This document shows positions 23,816 to 32,466 of a stretch of 64,000 nucleotides of DNA, piece by piece. Each line of letters begins with the position of its first letter. Position 1 is the first letter of the stretch. The stretch is from Streptomyces sp. TRM70350 (GTDB taxonomy: Bacteria; Actinomycetota; Actinomycetes; Streptomycetales; Streptomycetaceae), in contig NZ_JAHUXH010000032.1 of the NCBI RefSeq assembly GCF_019219825.1, positions 1 through 64,000 of the forward strand, in the 5' to 3' direction. Below the pieces are notes generated by a model, which worked only from the letters and a program-made list of their open reading frames with translations, searched no databases and had not been told where the DNA came from. A program made the translations under genes and the position numbers.

Positions 23816-25146
23816 CACGGACGTACTGGCTGGAGCACGCCTGGCTCGGCACCCACGTCGAGCCGGGAGTCGCCGTCGACACCAAGGACGGCCGGATCAC
23901 CGCCGTTCACCAGAAAACCGATGCCCCGCCGCCGGGCGCCGAGACCCTCCGGGGCCTCACCCTGCCCGGCCTCGCCAACGCCCACAGCCACGCCTTCCAC
24001 CGGGCCCTGCGCGGCACCGTGCAGGTCGGCTCCGGCACCTTCTGGACCTGGCGCGAGGTCATGTACGCCACCGCCGACCGGCTCACCCCGGACACGTACC
24101 ACGCCCTGGCCAGAGCGGTCTACGCCGAGATGGCCCTCGCCGGCATCACCGCCGTCGGCGAGTTCCACTACGTCCACCACGCCCCCGGCGGCACCCCCTA
24201 CGCCGACCCCAACGCCATGGGCGAGGCCCTCATCGCGGCCGCCGCCGAAGCCGGGATCCGCATCACCCTCCTCGACACCTGCTATCTCTCCTCCGGCTTC
24301 GGACAGCCGCCGGGCGCCCACCAGCTCCGCTTCTCCGACCGGACCGCCGAGAAATGGGCCGAACGCTGTTCAGTTCTCAAGGAACGGGATCACGCACGGA
24401 TCGGGGCGGCCATCCACTCCGTACGGGCCGTGCCCGCCGACCAGTTGGCGACCGTGGCGCGGTGGGCCGAGGAGCGGCGGGCCCCGCTGCATGTGCACCT
24501 GTCCGAGCAGACCGCCGAGAACGACGCCTGCCGGGAAGTCCACGGCTGCACCCCGACGCAGCTCCTCGCCCTGCACGGCGTGCTCGGACCGCGCACCACC
24601 GGCGTCCACAACACCCACCTCACCGCCGAGGACATCTCTCTCATCGGCGGCAGCGGAACCGGCACCTGCATGTGCCCGACGACCGAGCGGGACCTCGCCG
24701 ACGGCATCGGACCCGCCGTCGCCCTCCAGAACGAAGGCTCCCCCCTCTCCCTCGGCTCCGACAGCCACGCCGTCATCGACCTGCTCGAAGAGGCCCGCGC
24801 GATGGAGCTGAACGAGCGGCTGCGCAGCCGCACCCGCGGCCACTGGACGGCCGCCGCGCTGCTGCGGGCCGCCACGGCGGACGGGCACGCCGCGCTCGGC
24901 TGGGCGGACGCGGGCACGCTGGAGCCAGGCGCGCTCGCCGACCTCACGACGATCGCGCTCGACTCGGTCAGAACAGCGGGGCCACTGCCCAGGCTCGGCG
25001 CCGAGACGGCCGTATTCGCCGCGACGGCAGCGGACGTACGCCATACGGTCGTCGGCGGGCGGCATGTCGTACGCGACGGGGCGCACACCCTCGTACCCGA
25101 TGTGCCGCAGGCACTCGCGCAAGCCGTCGACGCCCTGCGCGCCTGA
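23812..25146 (+). CDS. hutF: N-formimidoyl-L-glutamate deiminase
   Basis: The 444-residue product (GTG 23812, overlapping the M20 gene) is an amidohydrolase-superfamily enzyme that deiminates formiminoglutamate to N-formylglutamate plus ammonia. Zinc ligands are His58 and His60 in ANAHSHAFHRAL, a His in APLHVHLSEQ (about 228), a later His in VHNTHLTAED and Asp in SLGSDSHAVIDLL (about 320). The C-terminus (ALADLTTIALDS) is the composite beta-domain. It defines the deiminase branch of histidine breakdown rather than direct formiminoglutamase. hutI follows after 32 bp. Confidence 0.95.
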   Translation: MTRTYWLEHAWLGTHVEPGVAVDTKDGRITAVHQKTDAPPPGAETLRGLTLPGLANAHSHAFHRALRGTVQVGSGTFWTWREVMYATADRLTPDTYHALARAVYAEMALAGITAVGEFHYVHHAPGGTPYADPNAMGEALIAAAAEAGIRITLLDTCYLSSGFGQPPGAHQLRFSDRTAEKWAERCSVLKERDHARIGAAIHSVRAVPADQLATVARWAEERRAPLHVHLSEQTAENDACREVHGCTPTQLLALHGVLGPRTTGVHNTHLTAEDISLIGGSGTGTCMCPTTERDLADGIGPAVALQNEGSPLSLGSDSHAVIDLLEEARAMELNERLRSRTRGHWTAAALLRAATADGHAALGWADAGTLEPGALADLTTIALDSVRTAGPLPRLGAETAVFAATAADVRHTVVGGRHVVRDGAHTLVPDVPQALAQAVDALRA

Positions 25147-25178
25147 CGACCGCCGACCCGAGCCCCCACGAGGACGCC

Positions 25179-26378
25179 ATGAGCAGCACCACCCGCACGA
25201 CCCCCGGCACGAGCACCGTCATCACCAACATCGCCACGCTGGTCACCAACGACCCCTCCCTCGGTGACGGATCCCCCCTGGGCCTGATCCGGGACGCGGC
25301 CGTCGTCATCGACGGCGACCGCGTCGCGTGGACCGGTGAATCAAGCAAAGCACCCGCCACTGACAATCGGGTCGACGCCGGCGGCCGTGCGGTGATCCCC
25401 GGCTTCGTGGACTCCCACTCCCACCTCGTCTTCGGGGGCGACCGCACCGAGGAGTTCAACGCCCGGATGTCCGGCCGGGCCTACAGCGCGGGCGGCATCC
25501 GGACCACGGTCGCCGCCACCCGCGCCGCGACGGACGCCCAACTCGAAGCCAACCTCACCCGTTACCTCGCCGAAGCCCTCCGCCAGGGCACCACGACCTT
25601 CGAGACCAAGTCCGGCTACGGCCTCACCGTCGAGGACGAGGCCCGCGCCCTGCGCATCGCCGCCGCCCACACCGACGAGGTCACCTACCTCGGCGCCCAC
25701 ATCGTCTCCCCCGACTACGCCGAGGACCCGGCGGGGTACGTCGCCCTCGTCACCGGCGAGATGCTCGACGCCTGCGCGCCGTACGCCCGTTGGATCGACG
25801 TCTTCTGCGAGAAGGGCGCCTTCGACGGCGACCAGGCGCGCGCGATCCTCACCGCGGGCAGGGCGAAGGGCCTGCATCCCCGCATCCACGCCAACCAGCT
25901 GTCGTACGGCCCCGGAGTCCAGCTCGCCGTCGAGCTGGACGCGGCCTCCGCCGACCACTGCACCCACCTCACGGACGAGGACATCGACGCGCTGGCCAAC
26001 AGCGCCACCGTCGCCACGCTCCTGCCCGGCGCCGAGTTCTCCACCCGCGCCGAGTGGCCGGACGCCCGCCGCCTCCTCGACGCGGGCGTGACCGTGGCCC
26101 TGTCGACGGACTGCAACCCGGGCTCGTCCTTCACGTCGTCCGTGCCGTTCTGCATCGCCCTGGCGGTACGGGACATGCGCATGACCCCCGACGAGGCCCT
26201 CTGGTCCGCCACGGCGGGCGGCGCCCGCGCCCTGCGCCGCGACGACATCGGCCGCCTGAGCCCCGGCGCCCACGCCGACCTTGCCCTCCTCGACGCCCCC
26301 AGCCACGTCCATCTCGCCTACCGGCCGGGCGTGCCGCTGGTGACCGAGGCGTGGCGGCGCGGCCTGCGCGTCGCCTGA
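25179..26378 (+). CDS. hutI: Imidazolonepropionase
   Basis: The 399-residue product (ATG 25179, after GAGG) opens the imidazolone ring to give formiminoglutamate, step three of histidine degradation. Metal ligands are His80 and His82 in VDSHSHLVFGGDRTEEF, then His in GAHIVSP and RIHANQLSYGPG, and Asp in ALSTDCNPGSSF. AGGIRTTVAATR is the family's substrate loop. It is the last gene of the hut operon and converges with the sigma-like gene through a hairpin over both stop codons. Confidence 0.96.
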   Translation: MSSTTRTTPGTSTVITNIATLVTNDPSLGDGSPLGLIRDAAVVIDGDRVAWTGESSKAPATDNRVDAGGRAVIPGFVDSHSHLVFGGDRTEEFNARMSGRAYSAGGIRTTVAATRAATDAQLEANLTRYLAEALRQGTTTFETKSGYGLTVEDEARALRIAAAHTDEVTYLGAHIVSPDYAEDPAGYVALVTGEMLDACAPYARWIDVFCEKGAFDGDQARAILTAGRAKGLHPRIHANQLSYGPGVQLAVELDAASADHCTHLTDEDIDALANSATVATLLPGAEFSTRAEWPDARRLLDAGVTVALSTDCNPGSSFTSSVPFCIALAVRDMRMTPDEALWSATAGGARALRRDDIGRLSPGAHADLALLDAPSHVHLAYRPGVPLVTEAWRRGLRVA

Positions 26379-26391
26379 CCGCCGGTCAGGC
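26373..26391. terminator. Bidirectional hairpin over convergent stops
   Basis: GCCTGACC (26373-26380), loop GCC, GGTCAGGC (26384-26391). It contains the TGA of hutI and the stop of the minus-strand gene, the same design as at 16555-16575. Confidence 0.7.
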
Positions 26392-28110
26392 GGCCCCCGC
26401 CCGCCACCGCTGGTCCGGGTCCCCGTTCGAGTCGTCCAGTGACCGGAACACCAGCCCGTCCCCGCCGTCCGGCGTCACCGCGGTCTCCACGGCGATGGCG
26501 GGCCGGATCAGCCCGGCGTCGTCGACCACGAACTTCAGGTTCTGCGCGTTCCTCCCCGCCACCGACGAGCAGGTCCAGATGCCCACGCCCCGGTCTGTCG
26601 AGCCGCGGCTGTCCAGGCAGTAGTCCGGGTCGGCGGCCGACTGGAGCACGCCCCGCCCGGCGTCGACCCGCCAGCGCTGCGTGGCGGCCCGCGAACAGGG
26701 CGCCGTGATCACGTCCACGCCCTTGTCCAGGACCCCGTCCCGGATGTCCAGGCACAGCCCCGAGGCGACGTTCACGACCTGCGCGTAGGCGCTGCCCGGC
26801 GGGTACGTGGCCGGAGGCGGCGGCGGGGACGGCTTCGGCGGGCGGGTGGTGCGCGACGGGGACGGGCTCGCCGTCGGGGAGGGGGACTCGGAGATCCCGG
26901 AGGGCGATGGTGACGGGGATGCCGGGGACGCCGGTACCGTCGCGGTCACCGTCACCGCGGGCGGTGGCGTGGCGCTGATCCGGCTCGAGGCGTTCTCGGT
27001 GGGCGAGTCGCCCGGGGACAGCAGGAAGAACAGCAGCGGAGTGAGCGCCACACCCAGTCCCGCCGAGGCCAGCGCGACCCGCCGGGACGGCGGCCGTACC
27101 CGCTCCCGCGCGCTACGGCCGTCCGCGCCTGTTCCGCCGCCCCGCTCCCGCGCGCTACGGCCTTCCGGGCCCGGTCCGCCGCCCCGCTCCCACCCGATAC
27201 GGCCGTCCGCACCTGCTCCGCCGCCCCGCTCCCACGCGACACCCCCGTCCGCGCCCGCTCCGCCGACTGCCCGCCCCCGCGCCGCATGGCCGCCCACGCC
27301 CGGTCCGCCGGTGATCCGCGCCGCGTACGCCGCACCGGCCCACGGCATCAGGCCCTCGGCCAGCGCGGTGCGCGGGGTGTCGCGCAGGGCGGTCTGCTCC
27401 TCGTACGCGGTGGTGCAGTGCGGGCAGTGCGCCATGTGCGCGACCAGGTCGGGGCTGTGCCGGGGCGAGTCCGGTCGTAGCGACTCCTCGATCAATCGCC
27501 AAAAGTCCTGGCAGCCGGGGTCGTCGGAGGCGGCCAGCCGGGCGCGCAGCAGGGACCGGCCGAGCGCGCCCAGCGCCGGCTCGATTCCGTAGGTCACGTC
27601 CTCGCGGGTGATGCCCAGCAGTACGGCGGTCCGCTCGGCGCTTTCCTGCTCCAGGACGCCGTACCAGATCAGGCCACAGGTGCGGGCCGGGAGCGTCCGG
27701 TACGCGGCGAGCATGGGCGGCACGGGTCCGTCGGGGCCGGCCGTGCTGAGGACCAGGAGCAGGCCCGCGTCGAGCGCCGCGGAACGGTCGTCCTCCGCCC
27801 AGCTCGCGGCCACCCGCCCGGCCAGCAGCAGGAGTTGGTGCCGCCACGGGACGGCCGGATCGGTGCCGCGTGCCGTCTCCCGGGCCGCCCGTGTGAACGC
27901 CTGCGCCGCCAGCTGGCGGGCCGCCGAGTCGCCGGTCGTGCACAGCCGGGCGTAGGCGAGCACCGACGCGCGGTGGCGGGCGCGCAGTTCCTGGAGCGCC
28001 GGGTAGGCGACGGCGGTGTCGGCGCGCAGCAGTTCGGTCAGCCGTGCGTCGGACGTGCCGGAGTGCACGCCGTCCACCGCGTCGTTGTCGGTCCCCTCCG
28101 GCCGAGCCAT
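26386..28110 (-). CDS. Sigma-factor-like protein fused to a ricin-type lectin domain
   Basis: The 574-residue product (ATG 28110 after GAGGAGG) has an ECF-sigma-like N-terminal half (about 20-215): YPALQELRARHRASVLAYAR resembles region 2 and RTAVLLGITREDVTYGIEPA region 4. A zinc-finger-like anti-sigma segment follows, HMAHCPHC (about 225-232). About 270-340 holds four 15-residue repeats, then a membrane span (VALASAGLGVALTPLLFFLL). A Pro/Ser linker leads to a C-terminal ricin-B lectin domain (about 440-574, GLCLDIRDGV ... YCLDSRGSTD). The protein probably spans the membrane with a sugar-binding domain outside. DNA binding by the N-terminus is uncertain. Confidence 0.8.
   Translation of the reverse strand: MARPEGTDNDAVDGVHSGTSDARLTELLRADTAVAYPALQELRARHRASVLAYARLCTTGDSAARQLAAQAFTRAARETARGTDPAVPWRHQLLLLAGRVAASWAEDDRSAALDAGLLLVLSTAGPDGPVPPMLAAYRTLPARTCGLIWYGVLEQESAERTAVLLGITREDVTYGIEPALGALGRSLLRARLAASDDPGCQDFWRLIEESLRPDSPRHSPDLVAHMAHCPHCTTAYEEQTALRDTPRTALAEGLMPWAGAAYAARITGGPGVGGHAARGRAVGGAGADGGVAWERGGGAGADGRIGWERGGGPGPEGRSARERGGGTGADGRSARERVRPPSRRVALASAGLGVALTPLLFFLLSPGDSPTENASSRISATPPPAVTVTATVPASPASPSPSPSGISESPSPTASPSPSRTTRPPKPSPPPPPATYPPGSAYAQVVNVASGLCLDIRDGVLDKGVDVITAPCSRAATQRWRVDAGRGVLQSAADPDYCLDSRGSTDRGVGIWTCSSVAGRNAQNLKFVVDDAGLIRPAIAVETAVTPDGGDGLVFRSLDDSNGDPDQRWRAGAA
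27100..27290. repeat. 45-bp in-frame tandem repeats
   Basis: About four imperfect 45-bp units (CCGCCGCCCCGCTCCC...) encode ERGGGxGxxGRxxx-type 15-residue repeats between the zinc-finger-like segment and the membrane span of the sigma-lectin protein. The array may vary in length between strains. Confidence 0.75.
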
Positions 28111-28314
28111 CCGCCCGCCTCCTCGCGTGTCCGCTGGGACCGGCCAAGTCCCTGACGTACCGGCCAGTTTGGAGGGTGACCATAGTGGTGGAGAGGGGCT
28201 TGCGGGGAAAGAGGTTACCGAGGGTAAAGCGGGGCGCGGCCGCGGGCGGACGCGGCTCGGCGCGGAAATGGCTCGGCGCGCGCATGGCTCGCCCGGCGCC
28301 CACAGGGCGCCGGG

Positions 28315-28395
28315 CGGAAAGCCGTGGGGGCCGGTGTCACTTCTCGACGTCAGCCCGGAAAGCCCGCGTGGGCCGGTGTCACTCCTCGACCGTCA
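28315..28395. repeat. Duplicated 3' end of the sigma factor gene
   Basis: CGGAAAGCCGTGGGGGCC ... TTCTCGACGTCA (28315-28352) and CGGAAAGCCCGCGTGGGCC ... CCTCGACCGTCA (28356-28395) are adjacent near-copies. The second includes the sigma factor stop codon at 28379. Apart from this, 28111-28378 shows no gene. Confidence 0.6.
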
Positions 28396-29341
28396 ACCCC
28401 TTGCGCAACCGCCCCAGCGTCCGCGACAGCAGCCGCGACACATGCATCTGCGAGATGCCCAGCTCCTCGCCGATCTCCGACTGGGTCATGTTGGCGACGA
28501 AACGCAGGGAGAGGATCTTCCGGTCCCGGTGCGGGAGTTCGGCGATCAGGGGCTTGAGGGACTCGACGTACTCGATGCCTTCGAGCCCGTGGTCCTCGTA
28601 GCCGATCCGGTCCGCGAGGGCGCCCTCGCTGTCGTCCTCCTCGGGCTGCGCGTCCAGCGAGGAGGCGGTGTAGGCGTTGGACGCGGCCATGCCCTCGACG
28701 ACCTCGTCGTGGGACAGCCCGAGCCGCTCCGCCAGTTCCGCCACCGTGGGCGCGCGGTCGAGCTGCTGGGCCAGCTCGTCGCCGGCCTTGGCCAGGTCGA
28801 GCCGGAGCTCCTGCAGTCGGCGCGGGACGCGCACGGACCACGAGGTGTCGCGGAAGAAACGCTTGATCTCGCCGATGATGGTTGGCATGGCGAAGGTGGG
28901 GAACTCGACGCCACGGCTGAGCTCGAAACGGTCGATCGCCTTGATGAGGCCGATGGTGCCGACCTGGATGATGTCCTCCATCGGCTCGCTGCGGGAGCGG
29001 AACCGGGAGGCGGCGAACTTGACCAGGGCCAGGTTGAGTTCGACGAGCGTGTTGCGCACGTAGGAGTATTCGTGCGTGCCTTCCTCAAGCGCTTCCAGTC
29101 GCTCGAAGAGGGTCTTGGACAGGGCCCGTGCATCGACGGGACCGACCTCGTCGTACGGGGGGATCTCCGGAAGTCCGGCCAGTACGTCGTCCTGGACGCC
29201 GAAGGCGTCCTCCTGGGCCGCGAACGTCTCGCTGTCCTGCGCGATGGGATCCAGATGTTCCGAAGGGGGTGTCGACGTCGCCGTCCGGGTATGCGATGCG
29301 TCGAGCCGGGGTGACATGATGTCCTCCATCGTTCTCGGCAT
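28379..29341 (-). CDS. SigB/SigF-family stress sigma factor (SigI-like)
   Basis: The 320-residue product has all regions of the SigB/F/G family. Region 2 reads YVRNTLVELNLALVKFAASR and DIIQVGTIGLIKAIDRFELS, with FPTFAMPTIIGEIKRFFRDT for melting and -10 contact. Region 3 reads VRVPRRLQEL and TVAELAERLGLSHDEV, and region 4 reads LPHRDRKILSLRFVANMTQS, then EIGEELGISQMHVSRLLSRT. An N-terminal extension of about 70 residues is typical of streptomycete homologues. Divergent STAS and ATPase genes suggest control by partner switching. By content and neighbourhood it resembles S. coelicolor sigI. The start could also be ATG 29317. Confidence 0.92.
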   Translation of the reverse strand: MPRTMEDIMSPRLDASHTRTATSTPPSEHLDPIAQDSETFAAQEDAFGVQDDVLAGLPEIPPYDEVGPVDARALSKTLFERLEALEEGTHEYSYVRNTLVELNLALVKFAASRFRSRSEPMEDIIQVGTIGLIKAIDRFELSRGVEFPTFAMPTIIGEIKRFFRDTSWSVRVPRRLQELRLDLAKAGDELAQQLDRAPTVAELAERLGLSHDEVVEGMAASNAYTASSLDAQPEEDDSEGALADRIGYEDHGLEGIEYVESLKPLIAELPHRDRKILSLRFVANMTQSEIGEELGISQMHVSRLLSRTLGRLRKGLTVEE

Positions 29342-29568
29342 AAGGCTGCCGAAGCCAGTACGTGCACTGCGGTGTGCGGCGCCTCCAAAGCCGGCCGTGT
29401 TGGTTACGTGTCTCTACTAGCCCTACCCGCTTTCGCAAGTCGATCGCAAGTGCGCTCTGTGGGCATATGTCCGTTTCTGGGCGGATGTTCGGCTGTCGAA
29501 GAGTGTGGGGAAGGCGTAGTGTTCGAGGGCGACAGACAGCAGCCACGACCTCGGGAGAGAGAGACGGC

Positions 29569-29952
29569 ATGGACCACGGGACGGTCGGCAGCGCACAGTC
29601 GGGCCGGCTTCTGGTGGAGGTGCGGGAAGAGGGCTCTAGTGCCGTCGTGACTCCGGCAGGTGAGCTGGATCACCACACCGCCGATCTGTTGCGCGAACCA
29701 CTCGACGCATGCCTCGCCAAGGGCTTCAGCCGCCTGGTTGTGGACTGCTCACGGCTGGAGTTCTGCGACTCCACGGGGCTCAACGTGCTGCTCGGCGCCC
29801 GCCTGAAGGCGGAGGACGCCGGGGGCGGAGTGCATCTGGCGGGAATGCGGCCCGTCGTGGCTCGTGTGTTCGAGATCACAGGGGCGGATGCGGTCTTCAC
29901 CGTGCACGACACGGTCGAGGCGGCCCTGTCCGGCGAGGGTGAGGCCGACTGA
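29569..29952 (+). CDS. STAS-domain anti-sigma factor antagonist
   Basis: The 127-residue product (ATG 29569 after GGGAGAGA) is a single STAS domain: VVTPAGELDHHTADLLREPL, then LVVDCSRLEFCDSTGLNVLL. Ser68 in CDSTGLN is the expected site of phosphorylation by a partner kinase. In the SpoIIAA/RsbV scheme the unphosphorylated form traps the anti-sigma factor and frees the sigma factor. It is divergent from the sigma factor and lies upstream of the HATPase gene at 30146, its likely partner. Confidence 0.92.
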   Translation: MDHGTVGSAQSGRLLVEVREEGSSAVVTPAGELDHHTADLLREPLDACLAKGFSRLVVDCSRLEFCDSTGLNVLLGARLKAEDAGGGVHLAGMRPVVARVFEITGADAVFTVHDTVEAALSGEGEAD

Positions 29953-30145
29953 GCGCGCCGGGGCCTCCGAAGTGCCGGGCCGTCCCGAAGTAGGGGGTGT
30001 TCCCCCGGATCGGTCGGGCAGGAGACATCCTGAACATGTCGGCGGCCGTCGTGACCGAGCGCGCGGACACTGAGTACTGAGCACCGACCTATTCGTAACT
30101 GAACTCTTGAATCATGAACTGGTGAATCGGTGAGGTGAAGCGCTG

Positions 30146-30682
30146 ATGAGCACCACCCGGCCCTACTCGCCGGGCGACCGCGGCCCGGAGCCCAGCGGCG
30201 CTTCCGGGGCGTCCGAGGGGGGCGTTCCAGGGACCGGGGCGTCCGAAGGGGGCGCGGCCGTGTCGTCGGGGGCACGTCAGGTCCGCAGGCTGGCCTTCGC
30301 CGGCGAGAGCGGTGTCGTGCCGCTGGCCCGCGACTTCGCCCGCCAGGCGCTGTACGCGTGGGGCTGGCTGCCGGCCGCGACCGCGGATCAGCGGGCCGCC
30401 GCCGAGGATGTGCTGCTCGTCGTGTCCGAGTTGGTCACCAACGCGTGCCTCCATGCGGAGGGGCCGGACGAGATGTTCATCACCTGCGACAACAAGGTGA
30501 TCCGGATCGAGGTCTCCGACCGGGGGACGGGGCAGCCGGCGCCGCGGACGCCGCATCGGGCGGGGCGGCCCGGGGGGCACGGGATGTTCATCGTGCAGCG
30601 GCTCTGTCTGGATTGGGGGGTTGTACGAACCCCTGGTGTCGCCGGTAAGAAGGTGTGGGCGGAGTTGGGGGCGCCCGCGTAG
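30146..30682 (+). CDS. HATPase-type anti-sigma factor / serine kinase
   Basis: The 178-residue product has a disordered Gly/Ser-rich lead (about 1-42) and then a GHKL ATPase domain of the SpoIIAB/RsbW type. The N box is LLVVSELVTNACLHA (about 92-106), G1 is IEVSDRGTGQP and G2 is GGHGMFIVQRLCLDWGV. It should bind the sigma factor at 28379 and phosphorylate the STAS protein at 29569. The stretch 29953-30145 has no gene but may hold its promoter. Confidence 0.9.
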   Translation: MSTTRPYSPGDRGPEPSGASGASEGGVPGTGASEGGAAVSSGARQVRRLAFAGESGVVPLARDFARQALYAWGWLPAATADQRAAAEDVLLVVSELVTNACLHAEGPDEMFITCDNKVIRIEVSDRGTGQPAPRTPHRAGRPGGHGMFIVQRLCLDWGVVRTPGVAGKKVWAELGAPA

Positions 30683-30708
30683 CGCCGTACGGGGTGCTGT
30701 TGTTGGGT

Positions 30709-30754
30709 GGGTGCGGGCAGTTCGTGGTTTCTCGCGCAGTTCCCCGCGCCCCTT
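30709..30754. repeat. Dispersed Streptomyces repeat, copy 1
   Basis: This 46-bp stretch ends CGCGCAGTTCCCCGCGCCCC and matches 47906-47950 at most positions (GGGTGCGGGYAGT...). I recognise this sequence as a frequent intergenic repeat in Streptomyces. Confidence 0.75.
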
Positions 30755-30864
30755 TCCCGGCGTTGCTCATCCGCACTTTTCCAGCACGCCCCGCGTCTTC
30801 CCCTCTCATCTCCCCGGGCGTACCTTGACGGCCCATCTGATGTGCCGTCAGGAATGAGGGGACC

Positions 30865-31548
30865 GTGTCGTACCAGAAGCGAACCGTCGCGCTCACGTCG
30901 GCCGCCGCCCTGGCCGGCGCGGCTGTACTGATGGCCGCCCCCACGGCCCACGCCGAGGTCGTCGACGTCAACTACCAGTGCAGGACGCCGATCGGTGACA
31001 AGAGCGCCGTCTCGCCGATCGACATCAAGGGCGTCAAGAGCGGCTCCGGCTACAAGATCACGATGTCCTGGCAGAAGGGCGTCTCCTCCAGCCCGGTCGA
31101 ACTCGGCAAGGGCGCGATGAACCCGAGCGCCACGATCCAGCTGGGCGGCGCCGACAGCGGCACGATGACCGTGACCGGCCCCGCCAACCAGGCCGCCATC
31201 CCCGCCGACACGCCCATCAAGATCAACGACCTGTCGGGCACCTACACCCCGAAGAAGACCGGCAAGGTCACCTTCACGGCGGGTGTGCTGACCATCAAGG
31301 CCCTCGGTACGACGACGACCTGCACCCCGAGCAACGACCCAGGGCCGTCCCTCACGCTGGACGTCACCGCGTCGGCCGGCGGGGGAGCGCCCCAGGGCGG
31401 CGGCGACTCCGGGGCGGAGCTCCCGCAGACCGGCCCCGAGGACTCCGCGATCGCCCTCGGCACCCTCGGCGGAACGATCCTGCTGGCGGGCGCGGCGGGC
31501 GCACTGTGGCTGACGCGACGCAACCAGGCGGTGCGGGTACGCCGCTGA
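30865..31548 (+). CDS. Exported surface protein with LPQTG sorting signal
   Basis: The 227-residue product (GTG 30865) has a signal peptide cleaved at AHA-EV (residue 31). The body carries CRTPIGDKSAVSPIDI, PSATIQLGGADSGTMTV and TIKALGTTTTCTP, a beta-rich fold repeated twice in the protein at 33509. The C-terminus has LPQTG at residues 186-190, a hydrophobic span (GTLGGTILLAGAAGALWL) and a basic tail, so a sortase should attach it to peptidoglycan. Two Cys (CRTP and CTP) may form a disulphide. It is the first of four colinear genes for exported proteins. Function unknown. Confidence 0.85.
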   Translation: MSYQKRTVALTSAAALAGAAVLMAAPTAHAEVVDVNYQCRTPIGDKSAVSPIDIKGVKSGSGYKITMSWQKGVSSSPVELGKGAMNPSATIQLGGADSGTMTVTGPANQAAIPADTPIKINDLSGTYTPKKTGKVTFTAGVLTIKALGTTTTCTPSNDPGPSLTLDVTASAGGGAPQGGGDSGAELPQTGPEDSAIALGTLGGTILLAGAAGALWLTRRNQAVRVRR

Positions 31549-31608
31549 GCCGCCGCACGCAGGCGGTACGCCGCCGACCACCCCGGAGTACGACCGCTGG
31601 AGCCGCCG

Positions 31609-32466
31609 ATGTCGTATCCCACCCGTGCCGCCCGTGCCGTATGCCTCTCGCTCCTCGCCCTGCTGTGCGCCGCGCCGGTGGCGACGGCGGCGGGCGAGGG
31701 CTGGTCCGTCGCGCCCACCGGGGGCGGCCGCCCCGCCTTCTACGCCGAGGGCGCGCCCGGCACGGCCCTTAGGGACACGGTCTCCGTGACGAACCGCACA
31801 CGGCACCCGCTCACCCTCCGCCTGACCGGCACCGGCGTCCCCGTCACCTTCGCCGACGCCGGGATACGCGTCCCCGCCCGCACCCGCGCCGACATCCCGT
31901 TCACCGTGACCGTGCCGGAGCGGGCCGCGCCCGGCGACCGCCCGGGAACGATCGTCGTACGGGACGGCGACGGCAGGTCCCAGACCGTGCCCCTGCGGCT
32001 CAGGATCGGCGGTCCCGAGCTGTCCGCACTCACCGTCGAGAAGGTCGCCGTACGCGGTGACCACATCACGTACGACCTCGTCAACCGCGGCACCACCGAC
32101 CTCGTCCCCACTCTCTCCGTGCACGTCGACGGTGTCTTCGGCACCCTCCTCGACCGCGCCCCGCGCACCCTCCCCGTCGAACTCGCCCCGGGCCGCCGCC
32201 TGCACCTCACCGAGCCCTGGCCCGACCGGCCCGCGCTGGACGCGGCCGAGGTACGGCTGACGGTGACCGCGGCGGGCGGGGCGCGGGACACCGCGCGGGC
32301 GTCGGCGCGGTTCGTGCCGTGGGGCGGGGTGGCGGCGGGCGGCACCCTGGCCGTCGTCACGGCGGCGGCCCTGGCGGCCGTACGACGACGAAGGCGCCCC
32401 ACGACCCCCGGACCCGCGCCCGAACGCGCGCGGGAACAGGCCGAGTTGACGGGAGCGGCGACGTGA
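31609..32466 (+). CDS. Membrane-anchored beta-sandwich protein (DUF916-like)
   Basis: The 285-residue product (ATG 31609) has a signal peptide cleaved near ATAA (residue 28). The outer part resembles the DUF916 / WxL-host-binding fold: WSVAPTGGGRPAFYAEGAPG, then TALRDTVSVTNRTRHPLTLR and FTVTVPERAAPGDRPGTIVV. A single membrane span lies near 243-262 (GVAAGGTLAVVTAAALAAV), followed by a basic cytoplasmic tail. In Firmicutes such proteins link surface proteins to peptidoglycan. It sits between two surface-protein genes and overlaps the next gene by GTGA. No sorting motif is present. Confidence 0.78.
   Translation: MSYPTRAARAVCLSLLALLCAAPVATAAGEGWSVAPTGGGRPAFYAEGAPGTALRDTVSVTNRTRHPLTLRLTGTGVPVTFADAGIRVPARTRADIPFTVTVPERAAPGDRPGTIVVRDGDGRSQTVPLRLRIGGPELSALTVEKVAVRGDHITYDLVNRGTTDLVPTLSVHVDGVFGTLLDRAPRTLPVELAPGRRLHLTEPWPDRPALDAAEVRLTVTAAGGARDTARASARFVPWGGVAAGGTLAVVTAAALAAVRRRRRPTTPGPAPERAREQAELTGAAT

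Noticed and set aside
27100..27290. CRISPR-like array
   Set aside because: The units are adjacent 45-bp in-frame coding repeats without spacers, and no cas genes are present.
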